A DNA stretch of 40,272 bases from Verrucomicrobiia bacterium (GTDB taxonomy: Bacteria; Verrucomicrobiota; Verrucomicrobiia; Limisphaerales; UBA8199): assembly GCA_035946615.1 (NCBI GenBank), contig DASYZB010000008.1, positions 1 to 40,272 of the forward strand, written 5' to 3'. Position 1 is the first letter of the stretch. Each line of letters opens with the position of its first letter. The notes below the pieces were generated by a model. The model saw only the letters and a list, made by a program, of their open reading frames with translations. It did not search any database and was not told where the DNA came from. The translations under genes were made by a program, and so were the position numbers. Shown here piece after piece: positions 1 through 5,242 of this stretch.

Positions 1-56
1 GGAGGATTCGGCTGAACACCGGGTCGAACCGCGATTTGTGCAGATGGTGTTGGCAT
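1..56 (-). CDS. Start of an unidentified gene running off the left edge
   Basis: An ATG at 54-56 on the minus strand opens a frame that stays open to the window edge. It encodes Met-Pro-Thr-Pro-Ser-Ala-Gln-Ile and about ten further residues, too few to identify a family. The support is mainly upstream: a TATAAA box at 72-77 with TTGACC at 93-98 (15-base spacer), and an A-rich tract directly behind it. No Shine-Dalgarno site is visible, as for many genes here. The gene would continue the direction of the aminotransferase that ends at 165. It could still be a chance frame. Confidence 0.38.
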   Translation of the reverse strand, partial: MPTPSAQIAVRPGVQPNP

Positions 57-71
57 CACGATGGCGTTTAG

Positions 72-98
72 TTTATAGGGTGGGGCGGGGGGGGTCAA
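72..98 (-). promoter_or_regulatory. Putative sigma-70-type promoter of the left-edge gene
   Basis: Read on the minus strand, TTGACC (93-98) and TATAAA (72-77) are separated by 15 bases, slightly short of the usual 16-18. The start site would fall about 8 bases before the ATG at 56. A run of G on the plus strand lies in the spacer. Confidence 0.45.
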
Positions 99-100
99 AG

Positions 101-135
101 GGGATTTTAGACTTTGGATTTTAGGTTTTGGAGGA
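101..135 (-). repeat. A-rich tract abutting the -35 box (UP-element-like)
   Basis: On the minus strand this is a run of imperfect units of the type AAAATCC and TCTAAAATCC. It ends 2 bases upstream of the TTGACC box and about 45 bases upstream of the ATG at 56. Similar tracts lie at 9062-9093 and 9391-9420, each also just upstream of a gene start. They could be UP elements or a simple intergenic repeat of this genome. Confidence 0.5.
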
Positions 136-164
136 ATTTCGCAGGCGGCCCGGATCGTTGAATG

Positions 165-1103
165 TTAATGGCTCGGTCGTTTCTTGATCCGGCGGCCTCC
201 CAAGTCCACCACTTGCACACCTTCTATGCGGGTCAATTGACGAGACAACTTGCTCAAGCGCGCGGTCATAGGACCGGTTTGGCCGCTGCCGATAAGCCGC
301 CCGTCCAAGCTGATGACAGAAGCCAATTCGCCCATCGTCCCTGTGCAGAACATCTCGTCGGCGCGGTAAAACTCGGTCAGCGACAGGTCGCGTTGGGCAT
401 GGGGGATGGCGTGGTCGCGGCACAAGGCGAGCACCGTGGCGCGGGTGATGCCTTCGGGACAGGCGACCGCCCTGGGCGTGAGCACCTCGGGTCCCTTGAC
501 CAGAAACACGTTGGTCGCGTTGGTTTCGGCCACGAACCCGCGCAGGTCCAGCAAGAGCGCGTCATCGGCCCCGGCAATATTGGCCTGGACCTTGGCCAGG
601 ATGGACTGCAGCAGGTTGTTATGATGGATTTTTGGGTCCAGGCAATCGGGTGGAAAACGGCGCAGGGCGCTGGTGATGAGCTTGAGGCCGCCGCTGCCAT
701 AGACCGGTGGTTTATGTTCCGCCAGGATTATCAGGGTGGGGCCGGACTGGTTGAGCCGGGGGTCCATGCCGGAAGTGATCTTCACACCCCGGGAGAGCGT
801 CAGGCGGATATGCACGCCGTCGGTCATGCGGTTGGCAGCCAGGGTGCGCTTGATCTCGCCGATGATGCTGGCGCGAGGGGGTATTTGCCCGAAGGCCAGA
901 GCCTGGGCGCTTTCGCGCAATCGGTCGAGATGTTCGGTGAGCTTGAAAATCCTTCCATCGTAAAGGCGCAATCCTTCCCAAACGGCATCGCCGCCCTGGA
1001 CCACCGAATCGAACGGGCTGATGGCGGCCTCGTGGCGAGGCATGAGCTTGCCATTGATGTTGATCAGCAGGTCACGGTTTTTTTTGTTAAAGCTCTGCAA
1101 CAT
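165..1103 (-). CDS. Class IV PLP-dependent aminotransferase (BCAT-like)
   Basis: This 312-residue protein matches the fold-type IV aminotransferases (branched-chain aminotransferase, D-amino acid aminotransferase, aminodeoxychorismate lyase). Seen: an N-terminal strand pair ININGKLMP, the motif GGDAVWEGLRLYDGRIF, the likely PLP Schiff-base lysine at K158 in DPKIHHNN, and the glutamate E193 in FVAETNATNVF that typically contacts the cofactor. The C-terminal motif GTMGELASVISLDGR is also typical. Length and lysine position are close to E. coli IlvE. The real substrate within this superfamily cannot be told. The gene starts 10 bases after the sulfotransferase-like gene ends, so the two are probably co-transcribed. 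The start at 1103 is the first Met in the frame; a start two residues before ININGK is also possible. Confidence 0.85.
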   Translation of the reverse strand: MLQSFNKKNRDLLININGKLMPRHEAAISPFDSVVQGGDAVWEGLRLYDGRIFKLTEHLDRLRESAQALAFGQIPPRASIIGEIKRTLAANRMTDGVHIRLTLSRGVKITSGMDPRLNQSGPTLIILAEHKPPVYGSGGLKLITSALRRFPPDCLDPKIHHNNLLQSILAKVQANIAGADDALLLDLRGFVAETNATNVFLVKGPEVLTPRAVACPEGITRATVLALCRDHAIPHAQRDLSLTEFYRADEMFCTGTMGELASVISLDGRLIGSGQTGPMTARLSKLSRQLTRIEGVQVVDLGGRRIKKRPSH

Positions 1104-1113
1104 AAGTGTAGGC

Positions 1114-1875
1114 TCACGGTTTCACACAAAAGGCCGAGAGGCTTTGATAGTAGGGCAGGCATTGCTCATACAAGCCCAGGAGCCGCTCGGGTAGCGGCTT
1201 GGGCCTGGAGGTATAGGGACGAAAACCGGTGGTTGTTTCCACAGCGTTGTACCAATGTCTGGCCCAGACCCCATCCGTGGGCCGCAAGCCCGGCGCCCAG
1301 TGAAGCATGCTCTCCTGGAACGAGGCGCCAAAGATTTCGCAAAGCCGGATTAAAACCTGACGGGGCTCGCGAAGCAAATCGGCTGCGTCCACAACAGGGC
1401 ATGCCGCCCCGGTCTGCTCGCGGATAAGATTGAAGATTTCCACCTGCTGCGGGTAGCCGGTATCGGGCAACCGGGCCTGATGGAATTTCTCATCCAGCGA
1501 AGGCACTACTTCGCGCGGGTGCCGAATCAGGAAAAGATGGGTGAGGCGCAGCAGCCAATCGCGGCCTATCTCAGGCAACAAGTGATGAGCCATGTGCTTT
1601 TGAAAAAAGACGGATTTTCCCTCGGGGATGGGGCCGGTGAGCCAGGCGGTGACTTTGCGCCAATCGTTCTCCTGGCTGGCAATGACCTCCGCTGCCATCG
1701 GGTGCGGCCGGCCTGTCTTGAGCAGGTAGTGCGCATAAAGCGGCTCATCGCACACGTATGTATCGTCGCGATTGCCCCACGACCTCATGAATGCCGTCGA
1801 GACGTTGCGCGGCCCGCTCCACACCGCCAGCCGCAGCCCTATTGGCGGCTTTGAAGTCAGTCTCAGGTTTTCCAC
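1114..1875 (-). CDS. Sulfotransferase-like protein, co-transcribed with the aminotransferase
   Basis: About 253 residues from a GTG at 1875. The N-terminal motif LAVWSGPRNVSTAFMRSW (residues about 16-33) has the form of the PAPS 5'-phosphosulfate loop, and LFLIRHPREVVPSL (about 113-126) has the form of the 3'-phosphate-binding motif, both hallmarks of P-loop sulfotransferases. The frame stays open further upstream to 2202, but that part overlaps the RelE-type gene and reads as its shadow. The GTG at 1875 puts the P-loop strand about 15 residues from the start, as is usual; ATG 1989 is an alternative. The next gene, a class IV aminotransferase, begins 10 bases downstream. The acceptor substrate is unknown, and the protein may not be a true PAPS enzyme. 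Confidence 0.75.
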   Translation of the reverse strand: MENLRLTSKPPIGLRLAVWSGPRNVSTAFMRSWGNRDDTYVCDEPLYAHYLLKTGRPHPMAAEVIASQENDWRKVTAWLTGPIPEGKSVFFQKHMAHHLLPEIGRDWLLRLTHLFLIRHPREVVPSLDEKFHQARLPDTGYPQQVEIFNLIREQTGAACPVVDAADLLREPRQVLIRLCEIFGASFQESMLHWAPGLRPTDGVWARHWYNAVETTTGFRPYTSRPKPLPERLLGLYEQCLPYYQSLSAFCVKP

Positions 1876-1945
1876 GGCCCGAACAAAGCACACAAGGCGC
1901 CGCTGGCTCAACCAAATTAAGGAAGAAATGGGGGTGGCATCATTT

Positions 1946-2242
1946 TCATTCTCCCAATTGGTCAGCCAGCAGTCGGGAAAAGATTTCATAAACGACGCTG
2001 CGGGGATTGGCGAAGACGCAGTTGATGAATCGCGCGCCCCCGTGAGAGGTTTCTTTGTAGAGCACCCGATAGCCTCCCAGGCGGAGACGGCGCCAACCGG
2101 ACAGCTTGCCTTCCAGAGCCTTGATATCTCCTTTCTGGCGGGCCAGGCCTTTAATAGCGCGCCGCAACGCCTGGCGCGGCGCCGGCGCAAGCGATTTGAC
2201 AAATGCCTCCACTTGCGGACCGACCCGGACCTCAGTCTTCAT
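1946..2242 (-). CDS. RelE/ParE-superfamily toxin of a type II TA pair
   Basis: This 98-residue basic protein has the layout of RelE/StbE toxins: an N-terminal MKTEVRVGPQVEAFVKSL helix region, a basic segment RRAIKGLARQ, and the central strands GWRRLRLGGYRVLYKE, where the YRVLY motif is characteristic. RelE-family toxins usually cleave mRNA at the ribosome, while ParE members poison gyrase; the sequence does not decide between them. The gene overlaps the upstream Phd/YefM-like antitoxin by 11 bases, a usual sign of translational coupling. The C-terminus (FSRLLADQLGE) looks complete, so the pair is probably intact. Confidence 0.82.
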   Translation of the reverse strand: MKTEVRVGPQVEAFVKSLAPAPRQALRRAIKGLARQKGDIKALEGKLSGWRRLRLGGYRVLYKETSHGGARFINCVFANPRSVVYEIFSRLLADQLGE

Positions 2243-2483
2243 CCAGGCACTCGACGGGGTTGAGTTTCATTTTCCCCGAATCGAAGTCGCGAATGGCTCG
2301 CATGGCCTCGGGGTCGGCCAGAATCTCCATAGTCTCGATCATTGCCTCGACGCGGTCCTTGGAAATAAGGAAGGCGGCGATCCTGCCATGACGGGTCACG
2401 GCGGTCATGCCGCGGCGTTCGGTTTCCCTCACGATCCTGGGCGTCTGGGCTTGCAACTCAGAAATGGTTACCGTAGAATTCAT
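2232..2483 (-). CDS. Phd/YefM-family antitoxin
   Basis: An 83-residue protein beginning MNSTVTISELQAQTPRIV, the signature start of Phd/YefM antitoxins, in which the N-terminal half binds operator DNA. GMTAVTRHGRIAAFLIS forms the usual central strands. The acidic C-terminus would wrap the partner toxin encoded by the overlapping downstream gene. A longer frame reaches 2543, but ATG 2483 puts the family start at residue 1 and sits behind a promoter-like sequence at 2497-2525. The antitoxin and toxin are expected to repress their own promoter together; no clear operator palindrome was found. Confidence 0.83.
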   Translation of the reverse strand: MNSTVTISELQAQTPRIVRETERRGMTAVTRHGRIAAFLISKDRVEAMIETMEILADPEAMRAIRDFDSGKMKLNPVECLDED

Positions 2484-2496
2484 ATCAATAATCTGT

Positions 2497-2525
2497 AGAA
2501 TGCCATAAGGGGCGCGGCCGGGCAA
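2497..2525 (-). promoter_or_regulatory. Putative promoter of the Phd/RelE-type pair
   Basis: On the minus strand TTGCCC (2520-2525) is followed after 17 bases by CATTCT (2497-2502), preceded by TGG as an extended -10. The -10 neighbourhood, TTATGGCATTCTACAG, is nearly the same as that at 3967-3982 before the next antitoxin gene. The start site would lie only a few bases before the ATG at 2483. Confidence 0.45.
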
Positions 2526-2548
2526 GGGAAAGCTCTTGTCCAAATTGC

Positions 2549-2578
2549 TTGCGGCGGCACTCTCGATGGGGGTAGTTT
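2549..2578 (+). promoter_or_regulatory. Putative leaderless promoter of the beta-helix gene
   Basis: TTGCGG at 2549-2554 and TAGTTT at 2573-2578 are separated by 18 bases. TAGTTT lies exactly 6 bases before the ATG at 2585, so transcription would begin at or beside the start codon. The same 6-base spacing occurs at 3973-3978 and 4299-4304. Confidence 0.35.
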
Positions 2579-2584
2579 CCGGTC

Positions 2585-3937
2585 ATGCCGCTCGATGCGA
2601 GGCCGGTTTTGAGGTGGGTGCTTCCGCTGGGGCTGCTTTGCTTTCCAGCAGGCGATTCTGTGGGCGGCCCAGCAACCGATTTTTCTCCACCTGGAGAGGA
2701 ACAGCAACTTCCTCACGCGATGCACTCGCAGATGAAGGAGCGGCCTGTGATCACCGTGGGATTGCACGATGCGGACATTATCGGTTCTGACAACAGGGCC
2801 CTGCAGGCTGCGGTGGATTACATCGCCGGCCTGGGAGGAGGCACGGTTCAGATTGGGGAAGGCGAGTTCCTGATGCACGATTCGCTTCATCTTCGGCTCT
2901 TGGTTACGGTTCGGGGTAAAGGAGACAAAACCATCCTGCGCAAAGCCAAGGGGGACTCCTCCCCGCTGGCTCTCGACGGCGATTATGGCGAGGAACAGGT
3001 GACCCTGGCAAATCCGGATGGATTCAAGGTGGGTTATGGCGTGGCGGTGTGGGACAGCCAGTCCGGCGGGTTCCACACCACAGTAGGCCGAATCACCGGG
3101 AAAAATGGCAGCACTTTTTCTTTCGACACGCCATTGAGCGCGGATTGCATGGTGGCCAATAAGGCTCAGGCCGCCACGGTGTTTCCTGTGGTGAGCGGTT
3201 ATAACCTGGAAGGGGCGCGTATCGAGGACCTGGTTATTGATGGGAACAAAGAGGAGAATGTATCGCTCAATGGCTGCCGTGGCGGGGGTATTTTCCTTTA
3301 CCGCGGCTTTGGAACCGTCATCGCGGGCTGCGTGGTGCGGAACTTTAACGGGGATGGCATCAGCTTTCAGCAATCCAACGACGTTCGGGTCGAGGATTGC
3401 GCCAGTGAAGACAACACGGGCCTGGGCATACACCCGGGGAGCGGTTCACAGAGGCCCATTGTGCGAGGCTGCACGGCTCGGCGCAATGGGCAGGACGGTC
3501 TCTATTTATGCTGGCGCGTGCGTCACGGGCTTTTCGAGAAAAACATCCTCGAAGACAATGGCGGGTATGGCATCTCGATTGGGCATAAAGACAGCGACAA
3601 TGTTCTGCAAGAAAATGAAGTGCGTGGCAATCAGCAGGATGGCGTGCTTTTTCGCAATGAAACCGAAGGCATGGCCGGCCACCGGAATCGGCTGGAAAAC
3701 AACGTCATTGAAAACAACGGTGGCGGGCAAGAAGCCTCGGGCATTCGGGTGCGCGGGGAACCGCACGACCTGGTATTTCGCAACAACGTCATCCGCGACA
3801 CGCGCCCTGCGGGCGCCCGCAAGCAAACGGTCGGCATCCGCATCGAACAAGGGGTTGGCAGCGTCCGGCTCGATAACAACGAAATTGAGGCCAGGACGAA
3901 AATAGAGGATGAACGGAAGCCAAAGCCTCGAACCTGA
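2585..3937 (+). CDS. Exported right-handed parallel beta-helix protein
   Basis: This 450-residue protein begins with a basic and hydrophobic stretch (VLRWVLPLGLLCFPAG) that fits a signal peptide. From about residue 75 it reads like a pectate-lyase-fold protein: DNRALQAAVDYIAGLGGGTV opens the helix as in pectin-lyase-like enzymes. From about residue 210 there are regular coils such as GGGIFLYRGFGTVIAGCVVR, GDGISFQQSNDVRVEDC, NGQDGLYLCWRVRHG and NGGYGISIG, matching PbH1/NosD-type repeats. Such proteins bind or cleave polysaccharides outside the cell. No catalytic residues could be assigned, so the substrate is unknown. It is transcribed divergently from the toxin-antitoxin pair, with about 100 bases between them. 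Confidence 0.8.
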   Translation: MPLDARPVLRWVLPLGLLCFPAGDSVGGPATDFSPPGEEQQLPHAMHSQMKERPVITVGLHDADIIGSDNRALQAAVDYIAGLGGGTVQIGEGEFLMHDSLHLRLLVTVRGKGDKTILRKAKGDSSPLALDGDYGEEQVTLANPDGFKVGYGVAVWDSQSGGFHTTVGRITGKNGSTFSFDTPLSADCMVANKAQAATVFPVVSGYNLEGARIEDLVIDGNKEENVSLNGCRGGGIFLYRGFGTVIAGCVVRNFNGDGISFQQSNDVRVEDCASEDNTGLGIHPGSGSQRPIVRGCTARRNGQDGLYLCWRVRHGLFEKNILEDNGGYGISIGHKDSDNVLQENEVRGNQQDGVLFRNETEGMAGHRNRLENNVIENNGGGQEASGIRVRGEPHDLVFRNNVIRDTRPAGARKQTVGIRIEQGVGSVRLDNNEIEARTKIEDERKPKPRT

Positions 3938-3949
3938 GTTCCGCAACGC

Positions 3950-3978
3950 TTGACTTGGAATCCATTTTATGGCAGTTT
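3950..3978 (+). promoter_or_regulatory. Putative leaderless promoter of the RHH antitoxin gene
   Basis: TTGACT (3950-3955), a 17-base spacer ending in TGG, and CAGTTT (3973-3978), then 6 bases to ATG 3985. It shares GCTTGACTT and TGGCAGT with the sequence at 4273-4302 before the next gene. Confidence 0.5.
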
Positions 3979-3984
3979 ACGGCC

Positions 3985-4239
3985 ATGTCTGGCAAGCTCA
4001 AAACGGTGCATGTCACCCTGACACCTCAGATTGCCGAGTTGCTCGAGGCCGAGGTGGCGGCGGGGCGATTTGCGAATCTTTCCGAGGCCGTTCGCAATGC
4101 TGCCTGGAAAGCCTTTGCCGAAGACCCAGCCGCAGAACTGCGGGCCGCATTCAGCCAATTGGATGAATCGCCAGAGGAAGCCACACCGGACGGCGCTGTT
4201 ATCGCGGCTGAGATTCGCGCCTGGCGCGCTCGGCGGTGA
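3985..4239 (+). CDS. Ribbon-helix-helix (ParD-like) antitoxin, apparently orphaned
   Basis: An 84-residue protein starting MSGKLKTVHVTLTPQIAELL, followed by EVAAGRFANLSEAVRNAAW. This is the strand-helix-helix DNA-binding layout of ParD/CopG-type antitoxins; the GRFANLSEAVR segment is especially typical. The C-terminal part is charged and would bind a toxin. A Met ten residues upstream exists, but ATG 3985 fits both the family and the promoter spacing. The stop codon overlaps a GTG at 4236 in the manner of a toxin start, but that frame carries only the first residues of a PIN domain. The antitoxin therefore seems to have lost its partner, and may regulate the downstream gene or serve as an anti-addiction remnant. 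Confidence 0.75.
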   Translation: MSGKLKTVHVTLTPQIAELLEAEVAAGRFANLSEAVRNAAWKAFAEDPAAELRAAFSQLDESPEEATPDGAVIAAEIRAWRARR

Positions 4240-4274
4240 AAGTCATCGTCGTCGATACCAACACCTTAGCGGGC
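4236..4274 (+). pseudogene. Remnant start of a PIN-domain (VapC-like) toxin
   Basis: A GTG at 4236 overlaps the antitoxin stop as GTGA and encodes Met-KVIVVDTNTLAG. The strand plus DTN aspartate motif is the standard N-terminus of PIN nucleases. After about 13 codons the similarity ends and the frame runs on, without a stop, into the DUF1080 protein. The rest of the PIN domain, with its other acidic residues, is absent, so this cannot be an active toxin. A deletion that joined the toxin start to a foreign promoter region is the simplest explanation. The match is short and could be partly chance. Confidence 0.5.
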
Positions 4275-4304
4275 TTGACTTTTTCATTCAAAGTCTGGCA
4301 GTGT
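4275..4304 (+). promoter_or_regulatory. Putative leaderless promoter of the DUF1080 gene
   Basis: TTGACT (4275-4280), an 18-base spacer ending in TGG, CAGTGT (4299-4304), and 6 bases to ATG 4311. The layout copies that at 3950-3985. Confidence 0.45.
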
Positions 4305-4310
4305 CGCTTT

Positions 4311-5120
4311 ATGAATGGGATTCAAAACACCTGCGTCGATGGGAAGGAACCGGCAAAGTCGCACCACTTATTGCATCAATTCAGGCGCCGGCCCGAATTG
4401 GTCCTGGCCTTCGGGTTGGTCTTGCTGCTGGCAACAGGTCCGCTGGCCGCGCAGACGCCTGCTCCGGAAGAAGGTTTTGTGAGCCTCTTTGACGGAAAGA
4501 GCCTCGACGGGTGGAAGATAGGGGACAACTCGGAACTCTTCCAGGTTCATGACGGCATGATAGTGATGGAATGTCCGGCGACCGATCACCGGCCTGCGCA
4601 CTTGTTTTATGACGGCGCGGTGAATGGGCATCAGTTCAAGAATTTCGACCTGCGCGTGGACGTGATGACCTATCCGGGCGCTAACTCGGGGATTTACTTC
4701 CATACAAAATTTCAGCAGGCGGGTTTCCCCAGGCTTGGACTCGAATGCCAGGTTGATAATAGCCATAGCGATTGGCGGCGCACAGGCAGCCTCTATGGGG
4801 TCTGTAATCTGACCTGGGGCCCGGAAACACCGCCCGACGACAACAAACAAAACGTTTTCTTCGTGGAAAAGCCGCCGGTCACTGACAACGTCTGGTACAC
4901 CCAGGAGATTATTTGCCGGAACGGCGTAGTGACCCTCAAGCTGGATGGGAAGCCCATGTTTACGTACCGGATTACCGAGGCCGACGCCGAACATAAACTT
5001 TCCACTGGCGCGACGTGGTTGCCCGAAGGCACCTTCGCTCTGCAGGGACATCCTCCGATGCCGGGGCACATCAGCAAGGCTGCCTTCAGGAATATACGCG
5101 TGAAGGTGTTGCCGGATTGA
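4311..5120 (+). CDS. Exported DUF1080 (3-keto-disaccharide hydrolase-type) protein
   Basis: The 269-residue product has an N-terminal basic region, a hydrophobic stretch LVLAFGLVLLLATGPLAAQ and a probable signal-peptidase site after AAQ. The mature protein opens with GFVSLFDGKSLDGWKIG, the signature of DUF1080 proteins, which have a concanavalin/LamG-like beta-sandwich. Further family features are NFDLRVDVMTYPGANSGIYF, GLECQVDN and a C-terminal ISKAAFRNIRVK. Some members hydrolyse 3-keto-disaccharides; many are uncharacterised and the family is very expanded in Verrucomicrobiota and Planctomycetota. The frame remains open upstream to GTG 4236 and includes the PIN remnant; ATG 4311 is preferred because of the signal peptide and the promoter spacing. 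It converges with the GH97 gene. Confidence 0.82.
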   Translation: MNGIQNTCVDGKEPAKSHHLLHQFRRRPELVLAFGLVLLLATGPLAAQTPAPEEGFVSLFDGKSLDGWKIGDNSELFQVHDGMIVMECPATDHRPAHLFYDGAVNGHQFKNFDLRVDVMTYPGANSGIYFHTKFQQAGFPRLGLECQVDNSHSDWRRTGSLYGVCNLTWGPETPPDDNKQNVFFVEKPPVTDNVWYTQEIICRNGVVTLKLDGKPMFTYRITEADAEHKLSTGATWLPEGTFALQGHPPMPGHISKAAFRNIRVKVLPD

Positions 5121-5123
5121 TCT

Positions 5124-5158
5124 GAAAGCAGAAAGCAGAAAGCAGAAAGCTGAAAGCT
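5124..5158. repeat. Five tandem copies of a 7-base unit (GAAAGCA/GAAAGCT)
   Basis: Three GAAAGCA units are followed by two GAAAGCT units without interruption. The array starts 3 bases after the DUF1080 stop codon, in the gap between two convergent genes. Confidence 0.85.
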
Positions 5159-5167
5159 GGCTCCACA

Positions 5168-5205
5168 GCACGCTTTCAGCGTGCAGACAGCGGCGGGACG
5201 CCGCT
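5168..5205. terminator. Two adjacent perfect hairpins between convergent genes
   Basis: GCACGCT-TTC-AGCGTGC (5168-5184) and AGCGGCG-GGA-CGCCGCT (5189-5205) each have a 7-base-pair stem and a 3-base loop, 4 bases apart. The genes on both sides converge here, so a bidirectional terminator is reasonable, but no U-run follows either stem. A REP-like palindromic element is the alternative. Confidence 0.55.
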
Positions 5206-5242
5206 TTCACGGCAAAAATGTCCAAACTCCAGCGGTGCGCCC

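Noticed and set aside
162-1427. A 421-codon plus-strand frame opposite the aminotransferase
   Set aside because: It is the antisense of a well-supported class IV aminotransferase, and its translation lacks any domain pattern.
1876-2202. N-terminal extension of the sulfotransferase-like frame to 2202
   Set aside because: It overlaps the RelE-type gene in another frame, and its translation is Arg/Ser-rich shadow sequence without motif.
2480-3433. Long minus-strand frame opposite the beta-helix gene
   Set aside because: Signal peptide and regular coils support the plus strand; the minus frame is a GC-driven shadow.
5168-5205. A CRISPR or attachment site
   Set aside because: There are only two unlike hairpins with no regular spacers, integrase or tRNA nearby.
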